Of a stretch of DNA of 64,000 nucleotides, positions 55,580-64,000 are shown piece by piece; within the stretch, counting starts at the first letter, position 1; each line of letters starts with the position of its first letter. Both the position numbers and the translations under genes were made by a program. Origin of the DNA: Erinaceus europaeus. Taxonomy: Eukaryota; Chordata; Mammalia; Eulipotyphla; Erinaceidae. Where the stretch lies: positions 95,887,597 through 95,951,596 of the forward strand of contig NC_080170.1 of NCBI RefSeq assembly GCF_950295315.1, given 5' to 3'. Below the pieces are notes generated by a model that was not told the DNA's origin, searched no databases, and saw only the letters and a program-made list of their open reading frames with translations.

Positions 55580-56292
55580 ATATTCTTTTTAAATTTTTAA
55601 AATTTATTTTAAAAAGGAGATATTAACAAAACCATAGGATAAGAGGGGTCAGCTCCACACAATTCCCACCACCAGATCTCCATATCCCCTCCTCTCCCCT
55701 GATAGCTTTCCTATTCTTTAACCCTCTGGGAGTATGGACACAAGGTCATTGTGGGATGCAGAAGGTGGAAGGTCTGGCTTCTGTAATTGCTTCCCCGATG
55801 AACATGGGCGTTGACAGGTCGATCCATACTCCCAGCCTGCCTCTCTCTTTCCCCAGTAGGGTGGGGCTCTGGGGAAGCGGAGCTCCAGGACACATTGGTG
55901 GGGTTCTCTGTCCAGAGAAGTCTGGTTGGCATCCTGATGACATCTGAAACCTGGTGGTTGAAAAGAGAGTTAACATACAAAGCCAAACAAATTGTTGACC
56001 AATCATGGACTTAAAGGCTGGAATAGTGCAGATGAAGAGTGGGGGTGGGGGTGGGGGCTCTCTGTTTTGTAGATAGCTAGTAGGCATATTTTAGTTAAAT
56101 TTCAAAGGGCCTGTAGCTATACCAGTTTTTTTTTTTTTCTCTGAGCCTGATCTGATATGCAGGTTGGATAAAGGTTATTGTCTGGGGAGGTGATGTCATG
56201 GCTGGAAAAAGGACAGAAAGCTGGATCAGGGAAGAGAGTAGCTCCCTAATATGGGGAAGGGAAATAAATAATGTTGACTGTAAACCCCATGG
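55580..56292 (-). mobile_element. L1 3' UTR, antisense
   Basis: TTTATTTTAAAAAGGAGATA, GGGGTCAGCTCCACACAATT, through GGTCGATCCATACTCCCAGC and ATAGCTAGTAGGCATATTTT to ATGTTGACTGTAAACCCCAT. A triple G5 run lies at 56041-56057. Confidence 0.92.
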
Positions 56293-56555
56293 ATTTAATT
56301 GTCCCCCATTTTGTTACCCTTGTTGTTTTATTGCTGTTGTGGTTATTCTTGTTGTTATTGATGTCATTGTTGTTGGATAGGACAGAGAGAAATGGAGAGA
56401 GAAGGGGAAGACAGAGAGGGGGAAAGATAAGACAGAAACCTGCAGACCTGCTTCACTACTTGTGAAACGACCCCCCTACAGGTGGGGAGCCAAAGGCTTG
56501 AACTGACATCCTTATGTCAGTCCTTGCTCTTTGCACCATGTTTGCTCTTGAAATA
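56293..56555 (-). mobile_element. Young SINE next to L1
   Basis: TTGTTACCCTTGTTG, TTGGATAGGACAGAGAGAAA body, GGCTTGAACTGACATCC and a head stopping at TTTGCACCATGTTTGC. The head end is missing. Confidence 0.88.
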
Positions 56556-56576
56556 AAGAATTTAGTTTTAGAATTT

Positions 56577-56579
<3 letters not shown>

Positions 56580-56610
<31 letters not shown>
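56580..56610. repeat. (GT)n microsatellite
   Basis: About 15 GT units. Confidence 0.97.
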
Positions 56611-56612
<2 letters not shown>

Positions 56613-56796
56613 TTAATTTGGCCAGTATTGTATGCATGGTGAACCGTCATAGAATGAATTTGTGTTGTTTTCAAAGAAATGAGTTAAAATACTATCAGGG
56701 CATCAATAAGATCTTGTCACAAGTTTGAGAAGTTAACTGTAGCACACTTCCTTTAAAGCCTTCTAGTTGGTTGATGTGACATTGAATACTGATTTT

Positions 56797-56949
56797 TTTT
56801 TATTGCTACTAAGGTTATTGTTGGCTATTTTTTCTTTCTATTTTGATAGGACAGAGAGAAATTAAGAGGGCAGGGGAGGGAGGAAGGGAGGAAAGGAGGG
56901 AGGGAGGGAGAGAGAGAGAGAGAGAGAAAGGAAGAAAGTAAAGAAAGAA

Positions 56950-57001
<52 letters not shown>

Positions 57002-57130
57002 GGGAGGATACTTGCAGACCTGTTTTACTGCTCAGGAAGCATCTCTCCTGCAGGTGGGGAGTGGGGACTCAAACTCTGGACCTTGTACATAGTGATATGT
57101 GTGCTTAGCAAGGTTCACCATCACCCAGCC
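56797..57130 (-). mobile_element. SINE with a large purine expansion
   Basis: Starts TATTGCTACTAAGGTTATTG, then GATAGGACAGAGAGAAATTA. The body is swollen by GGGAGGGA, (AG)n and (GAAA)n at about 56870-57000. It resumes with CTTGCAGACCTGTTTTACTG and GACTCAAACTCTGG. CTGATTTT flanks both ends (56789-56796 and 57131-57138). Confidence 0.88.
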
Positions 57131-57423
57131 CTGATTTTATGATTTTTAAAGGTATATAACCGCTTTTGCAATTTTATTGCAATACAAGATGTCTGCATCA
57201 CAGCCCAACCTGACTCTGTAACAACTCTCTCAAATTACTGTCACATTCTAGTTATATATAACTGAGCTTTTGATACTGGGTAAAAGTTACTGTTTTATGT
57301 CTTAGGCAAATTATCATTTCAAAATAATATATATCACTTACAATATATTTATCATAATTAAATATAAAATATCTTTAAGGTAAGCTACAGTGTCAGCAAT
57401 ACTGGTATATATTTTTCTGACTT

Positions 57424-57600
57424 AATTGGGGGGGTAATTAATGGTTTATGGTAAAGTTGATGACATATGTGTCCATTTCTCCTCTCCCTATAATAGGTGT
57501 CTGCAAAGTACTCTCACCCCCAACTTGGGTCCTTTTCCACCATCATGACCCCAACCCACCTCTGCCCAGTTTCCGGATGACTCACATAGCATGTTTTATT
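57424..57600 (-). mobile_element. Old L1-like 3' end, antisense
   Basis: GGGGGGGTAATTAATGGTTT, GTTGATGACATATGTGTCC, GTGTCTGCAAAGTACTCTCA and TTGGGTCCTTTTCCACC. Same layout as 13262-13480. Confidence 0.5.
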
Positions 57601-58310
57601 GATCCTTGTGTGTTTTCCTCTGCTAGTTATTCAGGACTATACAGAACTGGGACCAATTTGTAGTACTTCATTCCTTTGGGAATGAGCAGCCTAATTAAGT
57701 AATCACTATTTCTGATAAAAGATATGTACAGTATTTCAAAATACTTTGCTATGTCTCTAATGCTTTCTCTTCATTGTTATATTGGAGAAAACATAATAGC
57801 TGACAACTCCAGTTGTGCTTACCTTTTGTTTCAGTTAATGACTGCTCTTGTCATCCTTCAAGAGGGAAACATGCTGACATATATATGAGTACAAAATGAG
57901 AAACTGATTCTACACATACACACAAATACAGAGTATTGTAGGAAATATTGAGAGATATTTGGTTCATCATCCCAAACTTCCAATAGTGACAAGATCTGAG
58001 CACACTGTACTATAAATTCCAGTGAGATTTTCACCACAGTTTTCCTTCTAAAGTCTTAATATGCATATAGATCACCTAGGGGAACTTGTGAAAATACATA
58101 TTCTCACTTAATAAGCTTAATGTAGGGTCTGAGATTTTTGGAATGCTATGAGTGCTGGAATGAGGCCTAGAGGATCATAACACTTAATTTTAAATATAGC
58201 TTTATCAAAGGTTTAGATAAAACTAATAGTCTTAGATTTCCATGAAAAGTAACTGAACCCAAAGATAAGGCCTTACTATGGATATCCTTATACTGTGTGA
58301 ATCCTCATAA
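57601..58310. other. Unique DNA
   Basis: No feature recognised. Confidence 0.4.
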
Positions 58311-58325
58311 GATTCTTAAACCAGA

Positions 58326-58624
58326 GTTATTTTTTAATGTTTCATTTTGTATTAGTGATTTAATATTGATTTACAAAACTGTAAAAGGCTATGATTGTAA
58401 TGGGGTGTAATTCTATTCAGTTTCCACTACCAGTGTCCTGTTTCCCATCCTCTCAATTGGAAACTTCCCTGTTGTTTATTTCTTTGGGATTATGGACCAA
58501 AATTCTTTATGGGGTGTAGAAAGTGGGTGTTCTGGCCTCTGTAAATGCTTTACTGCTGGATATGGGCATTGGCAGGTCTATTTGTATCCCCAGCCTGTTT
58601 GTATTTTTCCCTAGTGGGATAGGG
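58326..58624 (-). mobile_element. L1 3' UTR, antisense, older subfamily
   Basis: TAGTGATTTAATATTGATTT, GGGTGTAATTCTATTCAG and GGACCAAAATTCTTTATGGG to TTTCCCTAGTGGGATAGGG. Target duplication CTTAAACCAGA at 58315-58325 and 58625-58635. Confidence 0.9.
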
Positions 58625-58635
58625 CTTAAACCAGA

Positions 58636-60080
58636 CTTTTGAATGTACAAAATTCTAGAGAGTTTATCTGGAGAGTTCTCTGAGATTATACAGGAATTGG
58701 TTGAATTGATGTTGAAGCGGATTCTTTGGAGTCAAAGAAGTTCTAAGTTTGAGCCTGGCTTTGCCTCTTCTTGACTTCACTAGTTTCTAAAAGTAATATA
58801 TCCTCTTTTAGTTTGTGTATAAACTGTTAAGAATGGAAAAGTACAATTTTATAAATTCACTTTGATATGTATGTATATGTTGTAAATGGCACGTATTATG
58901 TAAATATTTATTGAGCAGATCTAACCTAGCAATGACGGTTTATATTCAGTTCACTTTTCCCTCCTTAAGATCCTGTTGTTCTATTAGTAGTGAACATTCT
59001 GACTGAGAACACAGAAATTTCAATTTTTCCCCTGAATGTCACTTGTATGTAGTCATTAGTTGAAACTTTATAGTTAAAAAAATGTATTTTCCCTTGAATA
59101 CCAGTATTGTCATTGTTAATGGTTATTGCCATTGTCAAAACATTTTTGTCCTTGTGTATTTTAAAGAAGGGGGAAGTGATGGGTATCACTGTTGTTTGAA
59201 GAACTGATTTGTGTTCTCTGGGAATTTGGTATGTTATTTTGAGTTATTCACAACTTCTGAGAATTGCTTAATCAACACAGATGTACACTTGGTGAGGAGG
59301 ACATGACAGTCCTTATCACCTAAGGAAGAAATCACCCTGCAGGCAGCTTGCATTTTATTTGATTACTTGATGAGCATTGACTTTATTAAATTCTATACAA
59401 AATGCCCTATGGTGTATGTCAGTGATAAGTGACAGGAAAGACATGAAAAGTTTAGTGAACACTGAGAAATTCTTTATAAGCAGGTCCTCCTGGATGAGAA
59501 TAATAATGCTTGCATTTATAATATATAAGTCATTTTTACAGATTCTATTTATGAATCAATTTCCATTCAACCTATTATTTCCTTTCTGATACAAAAATCT
59601 ATTTTTAAAGATATTTGATTTATTTTTAATAAATGAAAACATACCGTAGCACAATTTCCATTTCAGGGAGACAAAATTATATTTGATGGAGGTGGTATAA
59701 AAAGGGGGCCGGGAAGAGATGAAGAAAGGAAAGATAATGGTAGGCATACAGTGTTGTTTTTATTTTGCTAGTCCAGAAGAGACGTTCTGAGTTAATGCCT
59801 AATAAGAAATTATTTTGTCCAACTGACTATGTCAGATACTGTGCTAGGCTTTTTGGAATTGATATTTCACTTAATTTTAAAGTCTGCATACTTTGGCAAA
59901 ATCTGATAAGCACAGCTTCTTTCGCTTGTGTTTAGTCTGACTTAGGTCTAATGTATGCTTTCTTTAAATACCCTCTCTGATTTTGTTTTTTTAGGCTTCG
60001 ACATGCCTTTTTCATGCCTGTCCTTTTCGCTCATAAGTTAAATACTCTGGGGCATTGACATTGGATTTTAATTATGGTAA
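58636..60080. other. Unique AT-rich DNA
   Basis: About 1.4 kb without a recognised repeat or credible gene. Confidence 0.45.
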
Positions 60081-60092
60081 ACATCCAAGGTA

Positions 60093-60341
60093 CTGTTTGT
60101 TTATTTATTTATTTCTAAAATGGAAGTATTGACAAGACCATAGGCTAAGAGGGGTACAATTCCATGTGATTCCCACCACCAGAACTCCGTATCCAATCCC
60201 CTTCCTTGAAAGCTTTCCTATTCTTTGTCCCTCTGGAAGTATGGACCCAGGATCATTATGGAGTGCAGAAGATGGGGGGGGTCTGGCTTCTGTAATTGCT
60301 TCCTCACTGAACATGGGCATTGACAGGTCGATCCATACTCC
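60093..60341 (-). mobile_element. L1 3' UTR, antisense, short copy
   Basis: TTTATTTATTTATTTCTAAA tail, GGGGTACAATTCCATGTGAT and GGTCGATCCATACTCCC. Target duplication CATCCAAGGTA at 60082-60092 and 60342-60352. Confidence 0.93.
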
Positions 60342-60352
60342 CATCCAAGGTA

Positions 60353-60658
60353 TTTTTTTTAGACTCTGTTTTGAACAAGATAGATGAATTTTGCCATGAG
60401 CATCTTACTTAGACATTCATCCATTTGGTAAGGAAGTTTCTCATCGCATTATTTGACTTAAATGCACCTGCACTGACTATTAGTTGAAAGAGGGTGCATG
60501 GGGTAGGATTCATTTGTTGTAGCAATCTATGCAGTGATGACTTTGGCTTAGATATTTTTGGTAGTTTCATTCGGGGAATACTTCAGAATAAGAAAGGCCA
60601 TTAAAACATCTGATACATCTGGACATTCTGATATAATAAATAGAAAAGCAGAACTTCT
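60353..60658. other. Unique DNA
   Basis: No feature recognised. Confidence 0.4.
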
Positions 60659-60720
60659 ATTTTTTATTATTTTATTTATTTATTTTTTTGCCTCCAAGGT
60701 TATCTCTAGGGATTGGTGCC

Positions 60721-62061
60721 ACTCGTGCTGACAGCTCTATCTTAGCCGACTGGGCTTCAGCGAATGACCTCTCCCTATTATACGATCCCAAACAGCCAGG
60801 CTCTTTTCACAGTGCTAGATGGAATAAAGACTCGTCACCCGACCTGTGCTGGATTAGCACAGTCGACAGCCAAGTCTTTCCCACTACAAGACAAGTTCTC
60901 AAGATCTTCCCGCACAGTCATCACCGCCCAGCTATCATCCACATTGGTCTCCAGCTCCCACTGACTCTGTGCTCGGAGAAACTAAGATGGAACTTTTGGA
61001 AAGCAAACTGGCGTCTGTTCAGTGATCTTACCAACAAATCTATTCCTGCAATTCCAATTAACTCTATCCCCTCTGAAGATTCCTACAGGCGCTTCTGCCA
61101 AGCCATCTTCGAAGCAGCTTCCCAAGCCATTCCTCATGGGAGATGTGCTAACTGTACGCCTTGTCTTGATGCTGAATGCGAGCAACTACTAAAGCAGTAT
61201 GATGAGTCGGGTGACCCAGATGTGGCTGACCATCTCATTGCCTCCCTGGATGCAGCACGCCAAGCAAGCTGGAAACAACTCACGGAAAGTCTGAATTTAA
61301 CCCACTCAAGTAGGAAGGCCTGGAAGCTTCTTCACAGTCTGGGTGCCGGTAGCCAACCCCCTCCCGTCTCCCATCCTCCCGTATCTCCAAACTCAGTGGC
61401 CAGTCACCTAACTCAAGTTGGACGTGCTAAGATCAACCCAGTCTGGAAAAGAGAAATTTCCCACGAGTGGTCATCGCACTTCCGCTTATCTTGTCCATAT
61501 CCAAAACTCTCTCCCTTTACACTGTCTGAACTGGAAGACACTTTGAAGAGGGTTAAACCGGGAACAGCTGCTGGCTATGATAACATCACCCCAGAACTCA
61601 TTCTTAACCTGGGTCCCGCGGCAAAGAAGTGGCTCGCTTCATTCCTGTCCCACATCTTGGAATCTCAGTCTATGCCCAAAGTTTGGCGTTGTACGAAGAT
61701 AATAGCGGTTTTGAAACCAAAGAAAGACCCAACACTGGCCGCCAGCTATAGACCAATTTCTCTCCTTTCTGTGTGTTACAAACTCCTTGAGAGGCTGCAT
61801 CTGTCACGTATTTCTCATCTTACAGAGAAGTTCCTATCACCCGCCCAAGCTGGTTTCCACCCAGGAAGATCTACCTGCGAACAAGCCCTGGCCCTCTCAA
61901 CTTACATTGAAAATGGATTCCAGAAGAATTTAAAGACGGGTGCTGTCTTTGTTGATCTCACAGCAGCCTATGACACGGTCTGGCACCGTGGTCTCCTAGT
62001 CAAGATCTCAAGATGCCTGCCTCCATGGGTGGCCAACACTATATCGTTTCTTCTCCAAACA
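60721..62061 (+). pseudogene. Jockey/CR1-like ORF2: endonuclease end and RT fingers/palm start
   Basis: Open for about 446 codons. The first 11 codons of the longer frame (from 60688) belong to the host SINE. The endonuclease tail carries ADWASANDLSLL and SSPDLCWIST, then HSHHRPAIIHI in place of the usual SDHxP motif. The RT part shows KPGTAAGYDNITPELI, IIAVLKPKKDP, YRPISLLSVCYKLLERL, AGFHPGRSTCEQAL and AVFVDLTAAYDTVWHRGLL. FVDL holds the first catalytic aspartate (61954-61956). A one-base loss near 62057-62062 shifts the frame. The endonuclease would nick target DNA and the RT would copy the RNA there. This copy is inactive because it is truncated and shifted. Confidence 0.92.
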
Positions 62062-62330
62062 GAAGATTCCGGGTGCATGTGGGTGACAAGTCTAGCAGAT
62101 GGAGACTTGTCTCAAGTGGCCTCCCCCAGGGCTCTGTTCTGGCTCCTACGCTATTTAATATTTACATCAATGACCTTCCAGAAACTTCTTCAAGGAAGTT
62201 CATCTACGCCGATGACATCTGCTGTGCAACTCAGGCATCCAAGTTTGACATCCTCGAGGAAACACTCATGAAAGACATGTCTCTGATATCTGATTACTGT
62301 AAAAAATGGCGACTAATCCCTAGCACTGCA
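62062..62330 (+). pseudogene. Jockey/CR1-like ORF2: RT catalytic core (frame shifted)
   Basis: Third forward frame. FRVHVGDKSSRWRLVSS leads into GLPQGSVLAPTLFNIYINDL, the conserved PQGS block (62118-62132). RKFIYADDICC follows, with the catalytic YADD at 62205-62216. DYCKKWRLIPSTAK precedes the next shift. These motifs sit in the order and spacing of a non-LTR RT palm and thumb. Both catalytic aspartates of YADD are intact. The ATG at 62013 lies in the other frame's RT sequence and is not a start. Confidence 0.92.
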
Positions 62331-63240
62331 AAAAACGGTATCATCTGTTTTCCATCTACACCATGCCTCGGCCTCGTGTGAGCTTAATGTGCAGCTTGGC
62401 GATATGAGAATCTGGCATGAAGCCCAGCCAGTCTATCTTGGCATTACTCTCAATCGCACTCTGTCATTTCACAAACATCTCATAAAAACTGCAGCAAAGG
62501 TGGGTACGAGGAATCACATCATTGCAAGACTGGCCAGCTCCTCATGGGGCGCGAGCGCTTCCACACTATGATCATCATCTCTGGCATTACCCTATTCCAC
62601 TGCAGAATACTATGCCCCAGTATGGTTTCGTAGCCCCCATGTCCACTTGGTCGATTCCAAATTATATTCCTCCATGAGGATAATTTCTGGAACCATCCGT
62701 TCCACCCTGGTTCCATGGCTGCCAGTTCTTAGCAACATGGCCCCGCCAGATATTCGTCGGGATGCGGCATCATCTAAGTTCATTTCCCACGTCTATGCTC
62801 AACCGGACCTGCCAGTATACGCGGATATCTTCTCCCACCCTGTCCAACGCTTGACGTCTCGTCACCCAATCTGGTCCCCTATGCCTACACTGAACTTCTC
62901 TGTTCCAGACTCTTGGAAACAGAGCTGGCAGTCAGCTGAGGTGAAGAACAAACACCTCATCACAGATCCCTGCAAGCGTCAACCCGGCTTTGACCTAGCA
63001 TGTTATGATTGGGCCCTCCTCAATCGCTATTGAACAGGCCATGGCCGGTGCGCCGCTATGTTCCATCGCTGGGGAGCCAGAGACGACCCGAACTGCCCCT
63101 GCGGCTACAGACAGACTATGACCCACATAGTCAACGACTGCCACCTCTCCAGATTCAAAGGAGGTCTCGAAACTTTTTACATCAGGCTCAACCTGATGCT
63201 GTTGACTGGCTATGGAAGAAGGGCAAACGCTAGAAGAAGA
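62331..63240 (+). pseudogene. Jockey/CR1-like ORF2: thumb and C-terminal Cys/His domain, with two stops
   Basis: An extra A in the A6 run at 62330-62335 returns the reading to the first frame. It continues VSSVFHLHHASASCELNV, YLGITLNRTLSFHKHL and RNHIIARLASSSWGAS. A TGA interrupts at about 62569. It goes on APVWFRSPHVHLVDSKLYSS, MAPPDIRRDAASSKF and CYDWALLNRY, then a TGA at 63031-63033 where copy B has CGA. After it come TGHGRCAAMFHRWGARDDPN and CPCGYRQTMTHIVNDC (CxC-x7-H-x4-C). A two-base gain in the T run at 63174-63178 breaks the last codons. The C-terminal motif may bind RNA or DNA; that is inferred. Confidence 0.9.
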
Positions 63241-63493
63241 AGAAGGTGCCAGCACCATGAATCCACTGCTCCTGGTGGCCTTTTCCCCCATTTTATTGAA
63301 TAGCACAGAGAGAATTTGAGAGAGGAGGGGGAGATAGGGAGAGAGAAAGAGAGACACCTGCTGACCTTTTTTCTCCGTTTGTCAAGTGTCTCCCTTGGTG
63401 ATGGAGAATAGGGGCTTGAACCTGGGTCCTTGTGTGGATCCTTGTGGATAGTGCTATGTATGCTTAACAGGATGTATCACCGTCTAGCCCCTT

Positions 63494-64000
63494 GAACTTT
63501 TACTTTTAGTACTGGTACATAGGTGCATAATTTGACTAATAAATATGCTTCTCACCTAAGAAAGTTAGCAACAGATAATAACATGAGACAAAATGCTATT
63601 TCCTGGTTAATAAACACAACTTTTCTAAGTGTTTTCTGCTCATATTCAACCATTTATACATAAAATAATTTATATTTAATCACACCCAAAGCTGTGCCAA
63701 GTAGTAGTCCCATAGGACTACTTTAATGAATAATAAGCATCTCTTGTGTTGAGCATGCTAATTTTATTATATGCAAATGATTTCAAGTGCTTGAACAGTT
63801 TGACTTAAGAAGGATAAATATCTATAATCTTGTATGTGATATTCATTTGATTAAAAGTCCTTTTTGATGGATTAGATAAAAGTAAACCTGGTAACAACTG
63901 AATACAAATTATCCTGAATTTGAAGGAGCAAATTAATGAAGGTTTATGATCCAAGTTCCAGACTTACTTACACCTGAATCAATATGGAACAGCACAACAG
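63494..64000. other. Unique AT-rich DNA
   Basis: No gene or repeat recognised to the window end. Confidence 0.45.

Larger units (their letters stand above)
60721..63244 (+). mobile_element. Jockey/CR1-like non-LTR retrotransposon, 5'-truncated (copy A)
   Basis: 2,524 bp inserted in a SINE with the 6 bp target duplication GGTGCC (60715-60720 and 63245-63250). The gene order is endonuclease tail, RT, C-terminal Cys/His motif, then an (AGA)n tail; it has no poly(A). It lacks the 5' part of the endonuclease, any ORF1 and a promoter. Base composition (roughly half G+C by eye) is well above the AT-rich surroundings. The protein does not read like L1 ORF2 or RTE/BovB. Arthropod Jockey-superfamily elements are the closest match I recall; a CR1/L2-type placement remains possible. 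Confidence 0.93.
60660..63493 (-). mobile_element. Long-form SINE split by the Jockey/CR1-like element
   Basis: Left part (60660-60720): TTTATTTATTTATTTTTTTG, CCTCCAAGGTTATCTCTAGG, GATTGGTGCC. Right part (63245-63493): GGTGCCAGCACCATGAATCC, ACTGCTCCTGGTGG, a purine-rich body, GGGGCTTGAACCTGGGTCC (B box) and a head ending CTAGCCCC. Joined order matches intact SINE copies such as 35791-36241. The SINE's own target duplication is near GAACTT(C/T)TA (60651 and 63494). Confidence 0.93.

Noticed and set aside
60688..60720. ATG start of the 527-codon frame as a real translation start
   Set aside because: These first 11 codons are host SINE sequence. The retrotransposon begins at 60721, inside its endonuclease domain.
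60721..63244. Element as L1 or as RTE/BovB
   Set aside because: L1 ORF2 motifs differ (see 23318 and 55080), and the tail is (AGA)n, not poly(A). The C-terminal RTGHGRC/CPCG motif is not part of RTE/BovB or L1 as I know them. Only a phylogeny can settle the exact clade.

Overview
The window looks like non-coding mammalian DNA, most likely from a hedgehog (Erinaceidae). The evidence is the repeat content. There are about 40 copies or pieces of tRNA-derived SINEs with A and B boxes, of a type I associate with hedgehogs (ERI-type; from memory, not searched). Many LINE-1 3' ends and several diverged mammalian LTRs of MaLR/MLT1 type are also present. I found no host exon, no intact host gene and no structural RNA gene. 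Almost every open reading frame lies inside a repeat or is a chance frame.

Layout: 1-9.6 kb is unique AT-rich DNA with scattered SINEs, a 270 bp (TCCTC)n/(CTCCC)n array and a 510 bp AATATCCACT minisatellite. From 10 to 30 kb there are several antisense L1 3' ends. Two of these sit at the same target, giving three copies of that target (27.1-29.7 kb). A short L1 that still encodes the ORF2 C-terminus lies at 23.3 kb. From 30 to 40 kb there is an old L1 ORF2 end, a Tigger-like DNA transposon split by a SINE, and an MLT1 LTR split by a twin-primed L1. From 42 to 45 kb there is a clean solo ERV LTR with a 6 bp target duplication, and a short fragment of an unusual non-LTR retrotransposon. From 46 to 60 kb there are more L1 3' ends, SINEs and an old L1 RT fragment.

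The standout is 60721-63244, a 2.5 kb 5'-truncated non-LTR retrotransposon. It encodes the end of an endonuclease, a full reverse transcriptase core and a C-terminal Cys/His motif, and ends in an (AGA)n tail. It is inserted precisely into a SINE with a GGTGCC target duplication. Its protein resembles the Jockey/CR1 superfamily seen mainly in arthropods and other invertebrates, not L1 or RTE/BovB. A second copy at 44781-45005 differs by only 6 substitutions and one 2 bp indel over about 225 bp, so the family moved recently in this lineage. Horizontal transfer, for example through ticks, fleas or other parasites, is a reasonable but untested explanation.

The elements interact as an L1-driven ecosystem. 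SINEs show 7-16 bp target duplications and A- or AAC-rich tails typical of L1-mediated insertion. L1s come in long-3'UTR, internally deleted and short-3'UTR forms. Older elements (Tigger, MLT1, old L1, old SINEs) are repeatedly broken by younger ones.
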